Below are positions 10,801 to 21,045 of a stretch of DNA of 64,000 nt, one piece after another. Source of the DNA: Diplolepis rosae (lineage: Eukaryota > Arthropoda > Insecta > Hymenoptera > Diplolepididae). The position numbers and the translations under genes are program-made. The notes below the pieces were generated by a model. It saw only the letters and a list, made by a program, of their open reading frames with translations, made no database searches and was not told where the DNA came from. The stretch spans positions 23,391,501 to 23,455,500 of the forward strand of contig JAPYXD010000723.1 in assembly GCA_030998225.1 (NCBI GenBank), read 5' to 3'. Within the stretch, counting starts at the first letter, position 1. Each line of letters opens with the position of its first letter.

Positions 10801-11429
10801 GGTGCTTTGCAACAAAACACTACAGATTTATAAAAGAAAGGGACTTCACATAGTGAAGGAAGAGACAAATTTGCGACGTGCGCTTTCACCCATAAGACCA
10901 ACACCATCAAAGTCGTCTTCGACGAAACCCAACGACCGCGGAGACAAAGACATTGACATTCAAAAGCGTTTGCCCCTCGTGTTCTTCACTCCGCCAGACG
11001 AAACCCCTTTCGCACGAAATGGAGTTCGTTGAGTGCACTGAAGCCACACAACGACATTCGCACAACTGCACTTTTGCGTCATTACTAACATACACTCGCT
11101 GGCAATCAATTTTTTTGTCCGGAAAGCCATCTCGGTGATTGAAAATTATGATATTACTCTGAATATGAAAAACTTGACAGTATCAAGTTACAATTAACGA
11201 TCTATAATTTAAAACATCATTTTAATCATTGTTGAAATCTGTACTGTAAAGATTCTAAAGACTTATTTCAAGTTTAGATATTGACCTACTTTACAGTCTT
11301 CGTAACTTACAAAGTAGTGAAAAGAAAGGAATTTTAACTGCAAAATTCAAAATTTCTCATGCTTTTTTTATAAAGTGGAAAATTGAAATATAACAGCTGA
11401 AGTGTATAGTACACTCGGTAACCTGTCCT
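10801..11429. other. Spacer with overlapping short frames
   Basis: A moderately GC-rich patch at 10880-11110 has short open frames on both strands (76, 62 and 61 codons) that contradict each other. No domain recognised. The remainder is AT-rich. Confidence 0.4.
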
Positions 11430-11590
11430 GAAATCTAAAATCTAATTCCGAATCATTCCGAACCAATCCTAAAGACGTTTTCAATATCGTTCGATGCAAA
11501 TTTATTAAAAATCAATCCGATTCAATCTAAGGCTCTATCCATCTGAATCAATCCGATTGAATCTGAACTCGGGTTGATTTGAACCATGAA
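11430..11590. repeat. ATTCGGATTGA-rich dispersed repeat, copy 2
   Basis: Inverted relative of part of 10440-10800 (CCGAATCATTCCGAACC, CGTTCGATGCAAAT, CAATCCGATTGAATC). Copies 1 and 2 flank 10801-11429, so the two may be ends of one longer element; I cannot show this. Confidence 0.5.
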
Positions 11591-12189
11591 GGAACAGTAA
11601 GAAAACCAGGCTGCAATTAAAGAACTTCTTCAAATTTAACCAATTGACAAAACCGTAAGTCTAAAGCACTGAGAGTGGAATTTATAAGATTCGTGCGCAT
11701 TTCCACTGTGATCCCTTTCTCTCTCATATATAGACACCATCTTCATTTCTTTTCCACGTCTTCGCACTTCTTTGTACTCAGCTCCACCTTCGTTTATTCC
11801 TTTTTTTCATGAAAGAGAATAAGATCACCATGCACATGCGCACGAATTCTGGAAAATCTACTTTCAGTGTTATACAGGGTGACGCACATAAAGTGTTACA
11901 GAGCGATAGCACTCAAACTATTGATCATATCCAAAAATGTTTCAGATAAAAGTTTCAGTGTTCGAGAAGGCCGTCATACTGGACCACCCTATTTTTTTAT
12001 CGGTCGAAGTGCTGAAGCTACGTCAAGATCAACTCCACTTTTTAAAATGGAACCATGTATTTTTTTTCGATAACATTATTACCGATTTTAAGACGAATTC
12101 AGCGACCTACAACACAAGTCATTCTAGTCACGCAAAGTATGACATGTCGTCAGGCATGGTAGGTGCTATCGTCGTTATGCGTTTTTTGA

Positions 12190-12557
12190 CAAAACCCCAT
12201 AAAAAGTAATCTGGTGATATTAGATCTGGCGAACGAGGTTCGAGACTTTTCGTCAAAAATCTCATTCAGCACTTGTCTTGAACACAGAGCATAATGGGGT
12301 GGTGCACTGTCGTGCTGCATTCACATGTTCATGCGAACATGCAAGGGCACGTCTTCCATTAATTGAGGCAGTGCGTTTTGCAGGAAGTTTGCAACCATCA
12401 AAAAAATATGGATTTTCGCATGTGGATTTAGTGCAAAAAAAGCTAAGATAGCAGCCGTATTATTTTCATTAACAATTAGTCGACGTTTGACTCGTGTTTG
12501 TTTCACTGTATCGAATCGATAGAAACAGTCAGCTAATCGCTTAAAAGCCAAGTGCAA
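12190..12557 (-). pseudogene. Mariner-type transposase remnant
   Basis: Cut-and-paste transposase, badly broken. From 12557 downward the frame has a helix-turn-helix-like tail (about residues 15-50), then jumps to NFLQNALPQLMEDVPLHVR, which sits just before the second catalytic Asp in this family. A TGA precedes MQHDSAPPHYAL, the family motif QHDGAPPH. A frameshift of one then leads to RSPDLISPDYFLWGFVKKR, carrying the third catalytic acid region. The catalytic core between HTH and NFLQN, including the first Asp, is missing. Motif order fixes the family; the protein is not functional. Confidence 0.75.
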
Positions 12558-12591
12558 TTTTTGTTACCTATCAGGATAACTGCTGAATTCG

Positions 12592-12810
12592 CACGGAGAA
12601 AAATGGATGTTCAAATATGGGACAGCCATCTTATATGTTCAATTGTAGTATCTAGATGTTTAACTGTAATATCCAAGATATTAATCTCTGCATATTTTAA
12701 CATCTTAGATATTACACCTGAATATCTAGATATTACAACTAAACATATAAGATGGCTGTCCCATAGTTAAACATCTAGATATTAATTCTAAACATCCATT
12801 TTTCTCTGTG
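12592..12810. mobile_element. CACGGAGAAA-type MITE, CG target duplication
   Basis: 219-bp, nearly perfect palindrome with ends CACGGAGAAAAATGG and CCATTTTTCTCTGTG, flanked by CG (12590-12591 and 12811-12812). The target lies inside the right TIR of the mariner element. The left TIR at 12092-12103 keeps the uninterrupted sequence GACGAATTCAGC, which shows that exactly the palindrome plus one CG was gained. Non-coding. Confidence 0.9.
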
Positions 12811-13036
12811 CGTCTTAAAACCGGTAATAATGTCATCGAAAAAAAAATACATGGTTCCATTTAAAAAAGTGGAGTTGACCTTGACGTAGCTTCAGAGTCT
12901 CCACCGATAAAAAAATAGGGTGGTCCAGTATGACGGCCTTCTCGAGCACTGAAACTTTTGTCTCAAACATTTTTGGATATGATCAATAATTTGAGTGCTA
13001 TCGCTCTGTAACACGTTATGTGCCTCACCCTGTATA

Positions 13037-13424
13037 GTTACAATTCCGTCAATCGGACAAATCTCATATCCCAAGTGCGCTCTTCTCACGATTCCTTCGC
13101 AATTTGAGGCCATTGATCAACCAGACCACGTAATTAAATTCCTGTAAAAGTTCATCTAAGATAACTTTTTTCATTCACAAAATAACTTCCTAAAAATTTG
13201 GAAAATTCAAATTCATTCAGATTGAAAACTTAGTTTGGATTCATTCGAATTAATTAGGAATGATTTTCAAACGATTTTCATCAAATGAGATTCGAAATGT
13301 TTTTCGGATTGGATTATAATCTGAAACTTTCGCAAGGGATATGCCCTTCAATATTCAACTTTCAAGTTCAAAATTTTTTAATTTTACTATTCTGGAACAA
13401 TCATGAAATCAAAAATCTGCCTGC
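13037..13424. other. Spacer with ATTCGGATTGA-rich copy 3
   Basis: 13200-13335 contains ATTCATTCAGATTG, CATTCGAATTAATTAGG and AATGAGATTCGAAATG and belongs to the repeat described at 10440. The rest shows nothing. Confidence 0.5.
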
Positions 13425-14230
13425 TTTGAGGGCACATTCTCATCTATCGCAAGTTTAAGCGCGCCTTGGGCGCGCGATTCGATCGTCGCGCTCTGTTCTG
13501 TTTGGATCTTGCATTTCGCGCTCGGTCTTATATTCTTCGCATACATATAAATTTATTTCTTGTAAATGGATACTGAAGCTCAAGTCAATTTTATAATATT
13601 GTAGATGTAAATTATATTTTCACAAAGTTACTAATTTTTTTGATTTCAAATGAAAAAGGAAATTCAATTTACTTAAGGCTCTATCAGGCTTAAGGAACAC
13701 ATTCCCATCATACACTCGCGCTTCGCGCTCGATTTTCTGTATACATTTTTGTAACTTTCTAATAATTTACATGATTAAAAAAAATGTATCTTCCAAATAT
13801 CTCAAAATGGAAAAAAATTCGTAGACTGTTTTTAAGCAAACGATTTTTTATTTTAACGCTTATTTTGTATCTCACATATTTTGGTTAAAAAATGGAATTT
13901 TTGATTTTCAATAGTGTTTTTTTCAAAGCAAAACATAAAATATACATCTTGTCAAAAAAATGTCCTACTGAGAATTTTTAGACCTCATTTAGGCAAATAA
14001 TTTTTCATCTCAACGTTCTTTTCGTATGCCACATATTTTGTTTAAATAATGGAATTTTTGAATTTTAATCGTATTTTATGAAATTAAAATAAAATATATA
14101 CGTTTTATTAGAAACTATGTCAGACAAAATTTGTATATCTTATTGAAACGAACAATTTTGTAAACTTACGTTTTTTCGTATTGCACATATTATTGTTATA
14201 TCTCTAAAATAATTTCTGAAATGTAGAAAA
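13425..14230. repeat. GCGCTTCGCGC dispersed repeat, copy A (truncated)
   Basis: Starts GCACATTCTCATC and contains GCGCGCC, CGCGCTTCGCGCTCG and the AAGGCTCTATCAGGCTTAAGG block. Same orientation as 62123-63400, opposite to 54534-56060. It ends around 14230, lacking the TCTG-microsatellite end of the other copies. GC-rich islands of CGCGCTTCGCGC stand out in AT-rich surroundings. Confidence 0.75.
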
Positions 14231-14365
14231 TTCCTTACATATTCGAAAATATTTTGAAAATTAATTACAACGCTTACGAAAATATAAAAGTAAATGATTT
14301 CTGCGAGATTCAAACACATGCAATGATTATAAAAATATATTTAAATCGTGCTTGGTATCGGTATT

Positions 14366-15317
14366 TACACGGAGAAAAATGGATGTTCAACTATGGGACA
14401 GCCATCTTATATGTTCAATTGTATTATCTAGATGTTCAACTGTAATATCCAAGATATTAATCTCTGCACTGAGAAAAAATCCTGGGCATAGTGACGTGAT
14501 ATATGTAGTTGAAAATGTCCTTGACTACTTTTTGTGGCTGAATTCAAGCAATGGTTGACCCGTCAATGTAGATACTAAAAGTGGTCGCAGTGACTAAGTA
14601 ATGTAGTCACAGCGACTATGTAATGTTGTCACAGTCACTATATGTAAGTGTCAACTATAAAGTTATGTTAAATCAAATTCCTAAAATCAAATGCATGAAA
14701 TCACTACGTGGAACATTGTATTTTTCATAGCACCTCTTTTGAAAATCTGTTTGTCGGCATCTGTAGAGCGGGTTGAAACTTTAAAAGTAGTAGGATTTAA
14801 AATCACAGTTTCGAGCCGCTCGACACTTCAAATCAAATTCTCAAAAGAGTTGCTATCAGTTGCTATGAAAAATAATATGCATTACTCGAAACAATACACA
14901 GCGAATTCAACGAGTGTGAAGTTTGCTCCACTGGTTATAGCGACTACGTTATTCTAGCTATGACAACTTAATGTTTCAAGTTCACATAGCTAGGTTTAAG
15001 AGTTAAGGATAATTTCAACGATGTTAACTAGTCGCCACGACCAGGTATTCAGAATATGGCTACCATGGCTACAAATCATGTTACTGTAGCCATGGGTCAA
15101 GTAGCGACAACAAGTCTCCCTCGTTACAGTCACTTTTTTATTTCCAACTATATTATTCCTAGTCATTATGACCAGATGCTATTTTTCTCTGTGTGTATAT
15201 TTTAACATCTTAGATATTACAGCTGAATATCCAGATATTACAACTAAATATATAAGGTGGCTGTCCCATAGTTAAACATCTAGATGTTAATTCTAAACAT
15301 CCACTTTTCTCTGTGTA
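14366..15317. mobile_element. CACGGAGAAA-type MITE interrupted by another element
   Basis: Second copy of the MITE at 12592, ends CACGGAGAAAAATGG (14368) and CCACTTTTCTCTGTG (15315), flanked by TA on both sides. The palindrome is split at its centre by the element at 14467-15193. Confidence 0.85.
14467..15193. mobile_element. CACTGAGAAA element nested in a MITE, TG duplication
   Basis: Ends CACTGAGAAAAAAT and ATTTTTCTCTGTG, 727 bp. Comparison with the intact MITE at 12592 gives the empty site CTCTG|CATATTTT and a TG duplication (14465-14466, 15194-15195) with one later C-to-T change. Inside are short repeats of GTAGTCACAGCGACTA type. An 88-codon frame at 14691-14957 has no recognised domain. 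Confidence 0.8.
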
Positions 15318-16489
15318 TATAACTGAGGAAAGGCCGGCTGCCAGAGAGGCCAATTTTTCATCAATTAGATTATAAGAATAATTGTTTAAATTACATTTTA
15401 CAATGTTCTCTTGGTTTTCTTTTACCCACTACAAGTCCCTAATGGTATTTATTTTGCATTAGAATGTTATATGAATAATGAAATATGAAAATTCTTGAGT
15501 TTCTCCAGAAATGTTAATTTTACTTTACATAAGCAAAATTTAGTTGTAAAGATGTCATAAGTCTAGACTGATTCAGATTATGTTTCGACTTCAATAAAAA
15601 TAGTTCTAAAGAAAGGGTTAAAAACTTTTTCTTATTAATAGTAATAAGTAAATTGGCAATTTGAAACTCGATAATTGACTTTGCACTTGTTTATCTTTTC
15701 TGCTTCGTAATACTTTTCTAACCATATTACTCGTCCAAAAGTTGTTTGCATATATTAAAATAATAGATACTTATTATTCATAACGAAAATACTAAAATCA
15801 AATATTTTCCACTTTTTTTAGCACCAAAGTACATACGGATTCAATTCTAATCTGAAATCTGCATTCTTAATTTTTTACACAAATACACTTTTTAAATTGT
15901 TGTTTACTCAGTTTGCTGCGTTACCTTCAGGAACAATATTTCTTTAAATTGGTATTATTTATTTATTTAAAAATAGCATACATTTTGCTTCTTTTATATA
16001 GGCATTGAAGTGAAAACTCGACTTTCACAGTGCGATACCGTCACTCAAAATTTTCATTTTCTCAAAATAGAATAACTTCTTTGAGTCCAACCCTTTTTAT
16101 TCTAATTCAGTATTCCCATACCTCGAGAGCAAGTTTTCATTTTTGTGAAAAATTGAAAATTCTATTTTTAATCGATACGAAAAGACGAGTTTCAAAACTT
16201 GTAAAATTCTAACCTCAAAATTCTCGGACTATTTACTCGGAATTGGCTAACTTTTTTAGATCAAACCTTTTTAACTGCATTCAGAAACCTCTTTTTTGGG
16301 GGTAAGTTCTTATTTTTTATTTAAACTGAAAACTGAATTTTTTATCACAATTCGCAGCCGAGCAACAGTTATAAAATAAAATTCTTTTTTAAAAAAAATT
16401 AAAAACTTTATTTTATTTGCAGTCACAATTTAGACTTAATTTAGGTTGTGTTTGGAACTGATTTGAAATTTAAATAGTGGCTTCTTGTT
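15318..16489. other. AT-rich stretch, nothing recognised
   Basis: Low-complexity A/T sequence; no supported gene, inverted ends or duplicated block found by eye. Confidence 0.5.
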
Positions 16490-16639
16490 CCCAGGAGGAA
16501 AAGTAGGACTTATGCCGGATCTTACGAACGGCATGGTACTGCGCCAGTTGTAAATGAGGAGCAATGCCAGTACTGATCATTAGTACCGCGCCGAGCGTCT
16601 GCGCGGTACTGATTAGTACTGCCCTAGTATGGAGTCCAT

Positions 16640-17664
16640 GTGTACTATTTTTTTTAATAGTACTTCATAAGTTGGAATAACTTATTGCGAACTTGAATGC
16701 ATAATTTCGTTATGAGATAATTTTCTTGATTCCAAAGTTTCATCATATTTTTGGAATTGAAAAAACTCAAAATTTTTAGATTCTGAACATACGTTGATTT
16801 TACTCTTGAAAACAAAAATTAAAGGAATCATAACCTGTATAAAGTATCACTAATGTACAATAATAAAAGTTAATAATTCTAAAATGTATATAAATCTTTT
16901 TATTATGTAATGTTCTTTAATTCAAAAATTTGATCGCTTTCTTTCAAAAATATTTTATTTTATAGAAAATCGATTTAATAATTAAAAATCTTAAAAATTT
17001 TAATCAGAATCATAAATTGGGATAAAATCTAAAAATTCCCGATTACACGGGGCCTATACACTTCTTACATGGCCCTGCAGTAGTTGAAGGTTATAAGCGC
17101 TATTTTCTTTCTTGTATTCCAAGCGTGCGCAGCCGAGAGGCTTAGTCGTTTGGTTCGTAATGCGTTAATTGTAAGTAGAGAGGGTTCGAACCCGCAGCGT
17201 TAAGAATAATTTTTAATACTACCTATACGAGCGTTTGTGTAGTATAGAAGAGAATGTGTGTTTGTAGGTAAGTTTGCATATAAAAATAGTAACTTAGAGT
17301 CTGCTTGAAAGTAAATAAAGTTTGGAAATGTACTAAGAATATTCATCGATTCAACTACTGCTCTTATTTGATTTTTACCTATGTTCCTGCAGTTCACTTA
17401 ACTTCAAAAATGACACTGGGGCCTTTACAAACTACGGAAAGTAAGTTAAAAAGTAGTCAAACCTACTGAGATTTTTTTTCTGTGTACGTGTAACGAAAAA
17501 GTATTGACAATTTACTCAGAAAAAATTTTCTAGCTTGAAAACAGATTTTTTACTGTGAAAACAGTAAACTTAACCTTCCAAGCGAATATCCCTCTGTTGC
17601 CGTTAAAAACGGTAAATATTAGAGTCTCAACTCGAACTTTCCCTGTACTTTTTACCTCAGTACA
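16640..17664 (+). repeat. 1-kb module, copy 1
   Basis: Direct repeat of 18420-19413. Shared landmarks in order: TTCTTGATTC..AAGTTTCATCATA, CATACGTTGATTTTACTCTT, the CACGGGGCC(T/C)ATACACTTC block, a tRNA-like segment, CTGAGATTTTTTTTC and ACAGTAAACTTAACCTTCC. Many substitutions and small indels, so an old duplication. 60-120-codon frames here are not conserved between copies. Confidence 0.8.
17122..17203 (+). ncRNA. tRNA-like segment (SINE head or tRNA pseudogene), copy 1
   Basis: GCAGCCGAGAGGC resembles a pol III A box, and GGTTCGAACCC fits the B box, about 60 bases apart. The T-arm forms, but no 7-bp acceptor stem can be drawn, so it is not a working tRNA. Repeated at 18865-18946. Confidence 0.5.
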
Positions 17665-17839
17665 ATACAGATTTTCGGTACATTTCCCAGTACCGCGCCA
17701 GTACCGACAGACAACTCTCAGCCGAGTGACATTTTGTACTAATGCCAGTACCGCGCCAGTACAGTCCTTCGGTACAGGCATACTGCTATTTACAGTACCC
17801 CGTGTAGAAATTGTCCTATCTTTCCTTATTTCAAGTTGG

Positions 17840-18025
17840 TTTCTAGTGGGGCCCGGACTAGAATTTCCTCATCTAGAAAAAACTGTTAGGGGCCCTGTTA
17901 GCACCCGATAGAGTTTTCTAGTCCAGAAAAAACTGATAGGGGCCCCGTCAGGTTCTAGTGAGGAATTCCTTGTTTCGCTAAAGTATGGAAAATCTATTCG
18001 TATCTGTCGGGGCCCCGACTAGAGA
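17840..18025. repeat. GGGGCCC / CTAGA short-repeat cluster
   Basis: At least four GGGGCCC or GGGCCC words alternate with TCTAG-type words and AAAAAACTG(T/A)TAGG. A smaller cluster is at 19513-19605. Imperfect units, no fixed period. Confidence 0.55.
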
Positions 18026-18419
18026 ATCCCTACTTGTGATATTTGTGGTTAAGGTTAGGTCCATTAGATACAACATAACCTTTATTGTTTATTCTCATTA
18101 AAATTTGATCTTATCTGATAAAAATGGAGGTTTTCTGAACACGGTCTTGGATAAAATCAATACTTAAGAGGAAGCAACAACATTTAAGAAAACTTTTTCA
18201 TAATTTTAACTCGAATTCGCATGTAAATATAATAATCATATGCGAGCACGTTTGTGTATGTGTGTGTATCTTATTGTGTTGAGGTAATAACAATAACGAA
18301 ACATGTAGTTCAATTAACATGGGGTGAATAGTAAAATCAATTGAAGCTTTCATAATAAACATAAGCGGTAGAAGTTACTACATAAGTGTAGTTAGAAAAA
18401 CAAACTATTGATAAGTAAA
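18026..18419. other. Spacer between the 1-kb modules
   Basis: AT-rich with a short TGTGTATGTGTGTG patch near 18255. No gene. Confidence 0.5.
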
Positions 18420-19413
18420 TAAGTGTACTATTTTTTTAATAGTTTTTCGTTACTTTTTCGTTATGCGATAATTTTCTTGATTCAAAAGTTTCATCATATT
18501 TTTGGAATTGAAAAAATTCAAATTTTTTAGATTCTGAACATACGTTGATTTTACTCTTAAAAACAAAAATTAAAGGAATCATAACGTGTATAAAGTATCA
18601 CTTAAATATACAATAATAAAAATTGATACTTCTAAAATGTATATGAAGCTTTTTATTATGTAATGTTCTTTAATTCAAAAATTTGATCTGTTTATTTCAA
18701 AAATATTTCATTTTATAGAAAATCGATTCAATAATTAAAAATTTTAATCAGAATCATAAATTGGCATAAAATTAAAAAATTCCCGATTACACGGGGCCCA
18801 TACACTTCTTACACGGCCCTGCAGTAGTTGCAGGTTATAAGCGCTATTTTCTTTCTTGTATTCCAAGCGTGCGCAGCCGAGAGGCTTAGTCGTTAGGTTA
18901 GTAATGCGTTAATTGTAAGTAGAGAGGGTTCGAACCCGCAGCGTTAAGAATAATTTCTAATACTACCTATACGAGCGTTTGTGTAGTGTAGAGAGGGGGG
19001 TGTGTGTTTGTAGGTGTGTATATAAAAATAGTAAGATAGAGTCTACTTGAAAGTAAATACAGTTATGAAATGTACTAATAAGAATATTCATCGATTCAAC
19101 TATTGCTCTTACTTGATTTTACCCCTATGTTCCTGCGGTTCACTTAACTTCAAAAATTACACGGGGGCCTTTGTTGTAAACTATGGGAAGTAAGTTAAAA
19201 AGTAGTCAAACTTACTGAGATTTTTTTTCAGTGTACGTGTAATGAAAAAGTACTGTCAATTTACTCAGAAAAAAATTTCCTAGCTTGAAAACAGATTTTT
19301 TACTGTGAAAACAGTAAACTTAACCTTCCAAGCGAATATCCCTCCATTGCCGTTAAAAATGTTAAATATTAGAGTCTTAACTCGAATTTCCCCTGTACTT
19401 TTTCTCTCAGTGT
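18420..19413 (+). repeat. 1-kb module, copy 2
   Basis: See copy 1 at 16640-17664. It ends just before a CAGTGTGGAAAATCG/TTCTCAGTGAG stretch where the copies part. Confidence 0.8.
18865..18946 (+). ncRNA. tRNA-like segment, copy 2
   Basis: Nearly identical to 17122-17203, including both pol III-type boxes. It is duplicated with the surrounding module, so it need not have moved by itself. Confidence 0.5.
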
Positions 19414-19844
19414 GGAAAATCGTTTTTATTTATTATTTTCTCAGTGAGATACCTGAACAAAATTGGTCACGCGATTCTGCTAATATATGCCCTTAAATTC
19501 AATGCGGAAGTCCAATAGGGCCCTAATGGTGTCCTTTTTTGTAGGTGGGGAAGTGTAAGGGCTGACCTCACTAAACCCCTACTAGAAAATCTAGTAGGGC
19601 CCACGTCGACAAAAGCGTTACGTTACCGAATACGTATATACGTTACCAGTACCCAGCCGTTTTCCACCCGGTTTTATGCCAGTACAACGCCAGTACCGAC
19701 ATCCACCCGGCGGTACTGGCGCGGTACCAAGCCAGTTGTAAATTTCCACCTGGGTTAGCCCAAATCCTGGCTAGCGGCTATATTGTAGTCTGACTAGCGA
19801 CTAACTTCTAGTCGATGAATTGGCTTCATTCAATATCGTATTCT

Positions 19845-20362
19845 AGCCCATGTGAAAAAATTGCATGGCAGTCTATTGTCTGATCTGGACCAGGTTTGGC
19901 AATATCCAGACCGGCTAGTCTGGAAGTTCTGGTCTGGCTCAGATCTGGCGCTGGTCAGCATTCTATGACAAAAAAGTTTGCAGGTGGCGAACGAAATTTC
20001 TTTTAACAAGTTTCGAAAAATTCATAGGTTAGTAACAAGTTTTTAGAAAGATTTATTACGCGACCGGAAAATGGTTTTTCAACCAAAACTTTATTAACTG
20101 ACCACTAATTAATGACTAACCAGCCGCGTATTAGTGGCTGACTAGCCGCTGGCTTGTGGCTGACTAGTGTCTGACCGGCTGCTGGCTTAAGATTGAGCAA
20201 TCTATGGCTTGTGGCTGTTCAGCCGCTGACTAGCGGCTAATCGTATAAAAACGTTACAGTTCTGGCCAGCCCCAGACCAGGCCTTATAGTCAGCACCAGA
20301 ACTGGAAACCAGACAGTCTGGTCTAACGCTGGCCAGCGCCATGAAATTTTTCCACACGGGAG
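19845..20362. mobile_element. CCC(G/A)TGTGGAAAAATT element, copy 1, AG duplication
   Basis: Ends CCCATGTGAAAAAATTGCATGG (19847) and ATGAAATTTTTTCCACACGGG (20360) are inverted; AG flanks both sides. Inside are repeated CTGGTCTGG, CTAGCGGCTAATC and CCGCTGGCTTG words. No coding capacity. Same family as 31380-32263. Confidence 0.8.
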
Positions 20363-20533
20363 CTTGTGACTAATTTTTAGTCCATAATAGGGCTATCTTG
20401 TAGTTGTATATCCGGCTAGTTTGAAGACTTACATTCAAGACTGGTTTTTAGCGGGACTGGTCTACTTTATATCACACCTAAAAAAAAGCCTATTTTTGGA
20501 CTTCATTTAAGAATTTTTTTTCTGTATTTTGGA

Positions 20534-21045
20534 ATCAGCGCGTATTTGAAAATGGAAACATTGAGGCAAATTTTTAGCATCTATGTTGGGTATGTTTCAC
20601 TTTCGAGCAATCTCATATTTCGACTACAGTATCGCTTAAAAAGTAAAATTAATAAAAGTGGATTTTACCATCTCCGATGGTAATAGCTCCAAATTGAAGA
20701 AAAAAAATGTTTTCATTGCATCATTTCGTAGTACCACTGTTGATCATCATTGCTCCTTGTCGATTCCCTTCATTTATTTGTCAAGTGACAAACACTTTAG
20801 CCGAAAAAACTTATAATGTAAACGCGAAAGATATGCATACACATCTTTAAAGGTATATGGTATTTTGTCAAAAAAAAAGTTGGTATATGAATTTTTAATT
20901 TTTACCATCATTCTTGGTGATATTTTCTGAAACGTGTTAATTGAGTAGCATATTTTTGGGACTAACTGACAGAAACTCATAATGGTTCTGATTTACCGTT
21001 AAAAATGGTACTTTCATTCATCAAATTTCTATCCGTATAGGAAAT
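20534..21045 (-). repeat. Truncated copy of the 29.3-30.3 kb element
   Basis: Reverse-complement match to 29270-30075 (shared GGAATCAGCGCG, CAATGTTTCCATTTTC, TTTGTCAAGTGACAAAC/AGCCG, CATCAAATTTCTATCCGTATA). It lacks the 300-bp tRNA-like block present at 29505-29812 and the far terminus. The 68-codon frame at 20980-20774 is a by-product. Confidence 0.8.

Larger units (their letters stand above)
11871..13036 (-). mobile_element. Deleted mariner-type transposon with ~230-bp TIRs
   Basis: TA TACAGGGTGA at the left (TA at 11871-11872) mirrors TCACCCTGTA TA at the right (TA at 13035-13036). Inverted similarity continues inward for about 230 bp, 11873-12105 against 13034-12815 without the inserted MITE. 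TA duplication, TACAGGGTG ends and a Tc1/mariner-like transposase remnant agree with IS630-Tc1-mariner. The inside is only about 210 bp of coding debris, so most of the transposase is deleted. The right TIR is interrupted by a MITE at 12592-12810. Confidence 0.85.
16490..19754. mobile_element. Composite element with CCCAGG(A/T)GGAAA termini
   Basis: CCCAGGAGGAAAAGT at 16490 and AAATTTCCACCTGGG ending at 19754 are inverted, flanked by TT on both sides (16488-16489 and 19755-19756). Subterminal sequence on both sides is full of GCCAGTACCGCGCCAGTAC-type short repeats. The interior holds two direct copies of a 1-kb module and a GGGGCCC-rich segment. No transposase. The termini resemble those at 19847-20360 and 31382-32261, also with 2-bp duplications. 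Confidence 0.6.

Noticed and set aside
17122..17203. Functional tRNA gene
   Set aside because: Pol III boxes are present but no acceptor stem pairs, and the T stem has a mismatch.
17530..17911. Opposing 83- and 118-codon frames
   Set aside because: They lie in repeat sequence and the frame is not kept in the second module copy.
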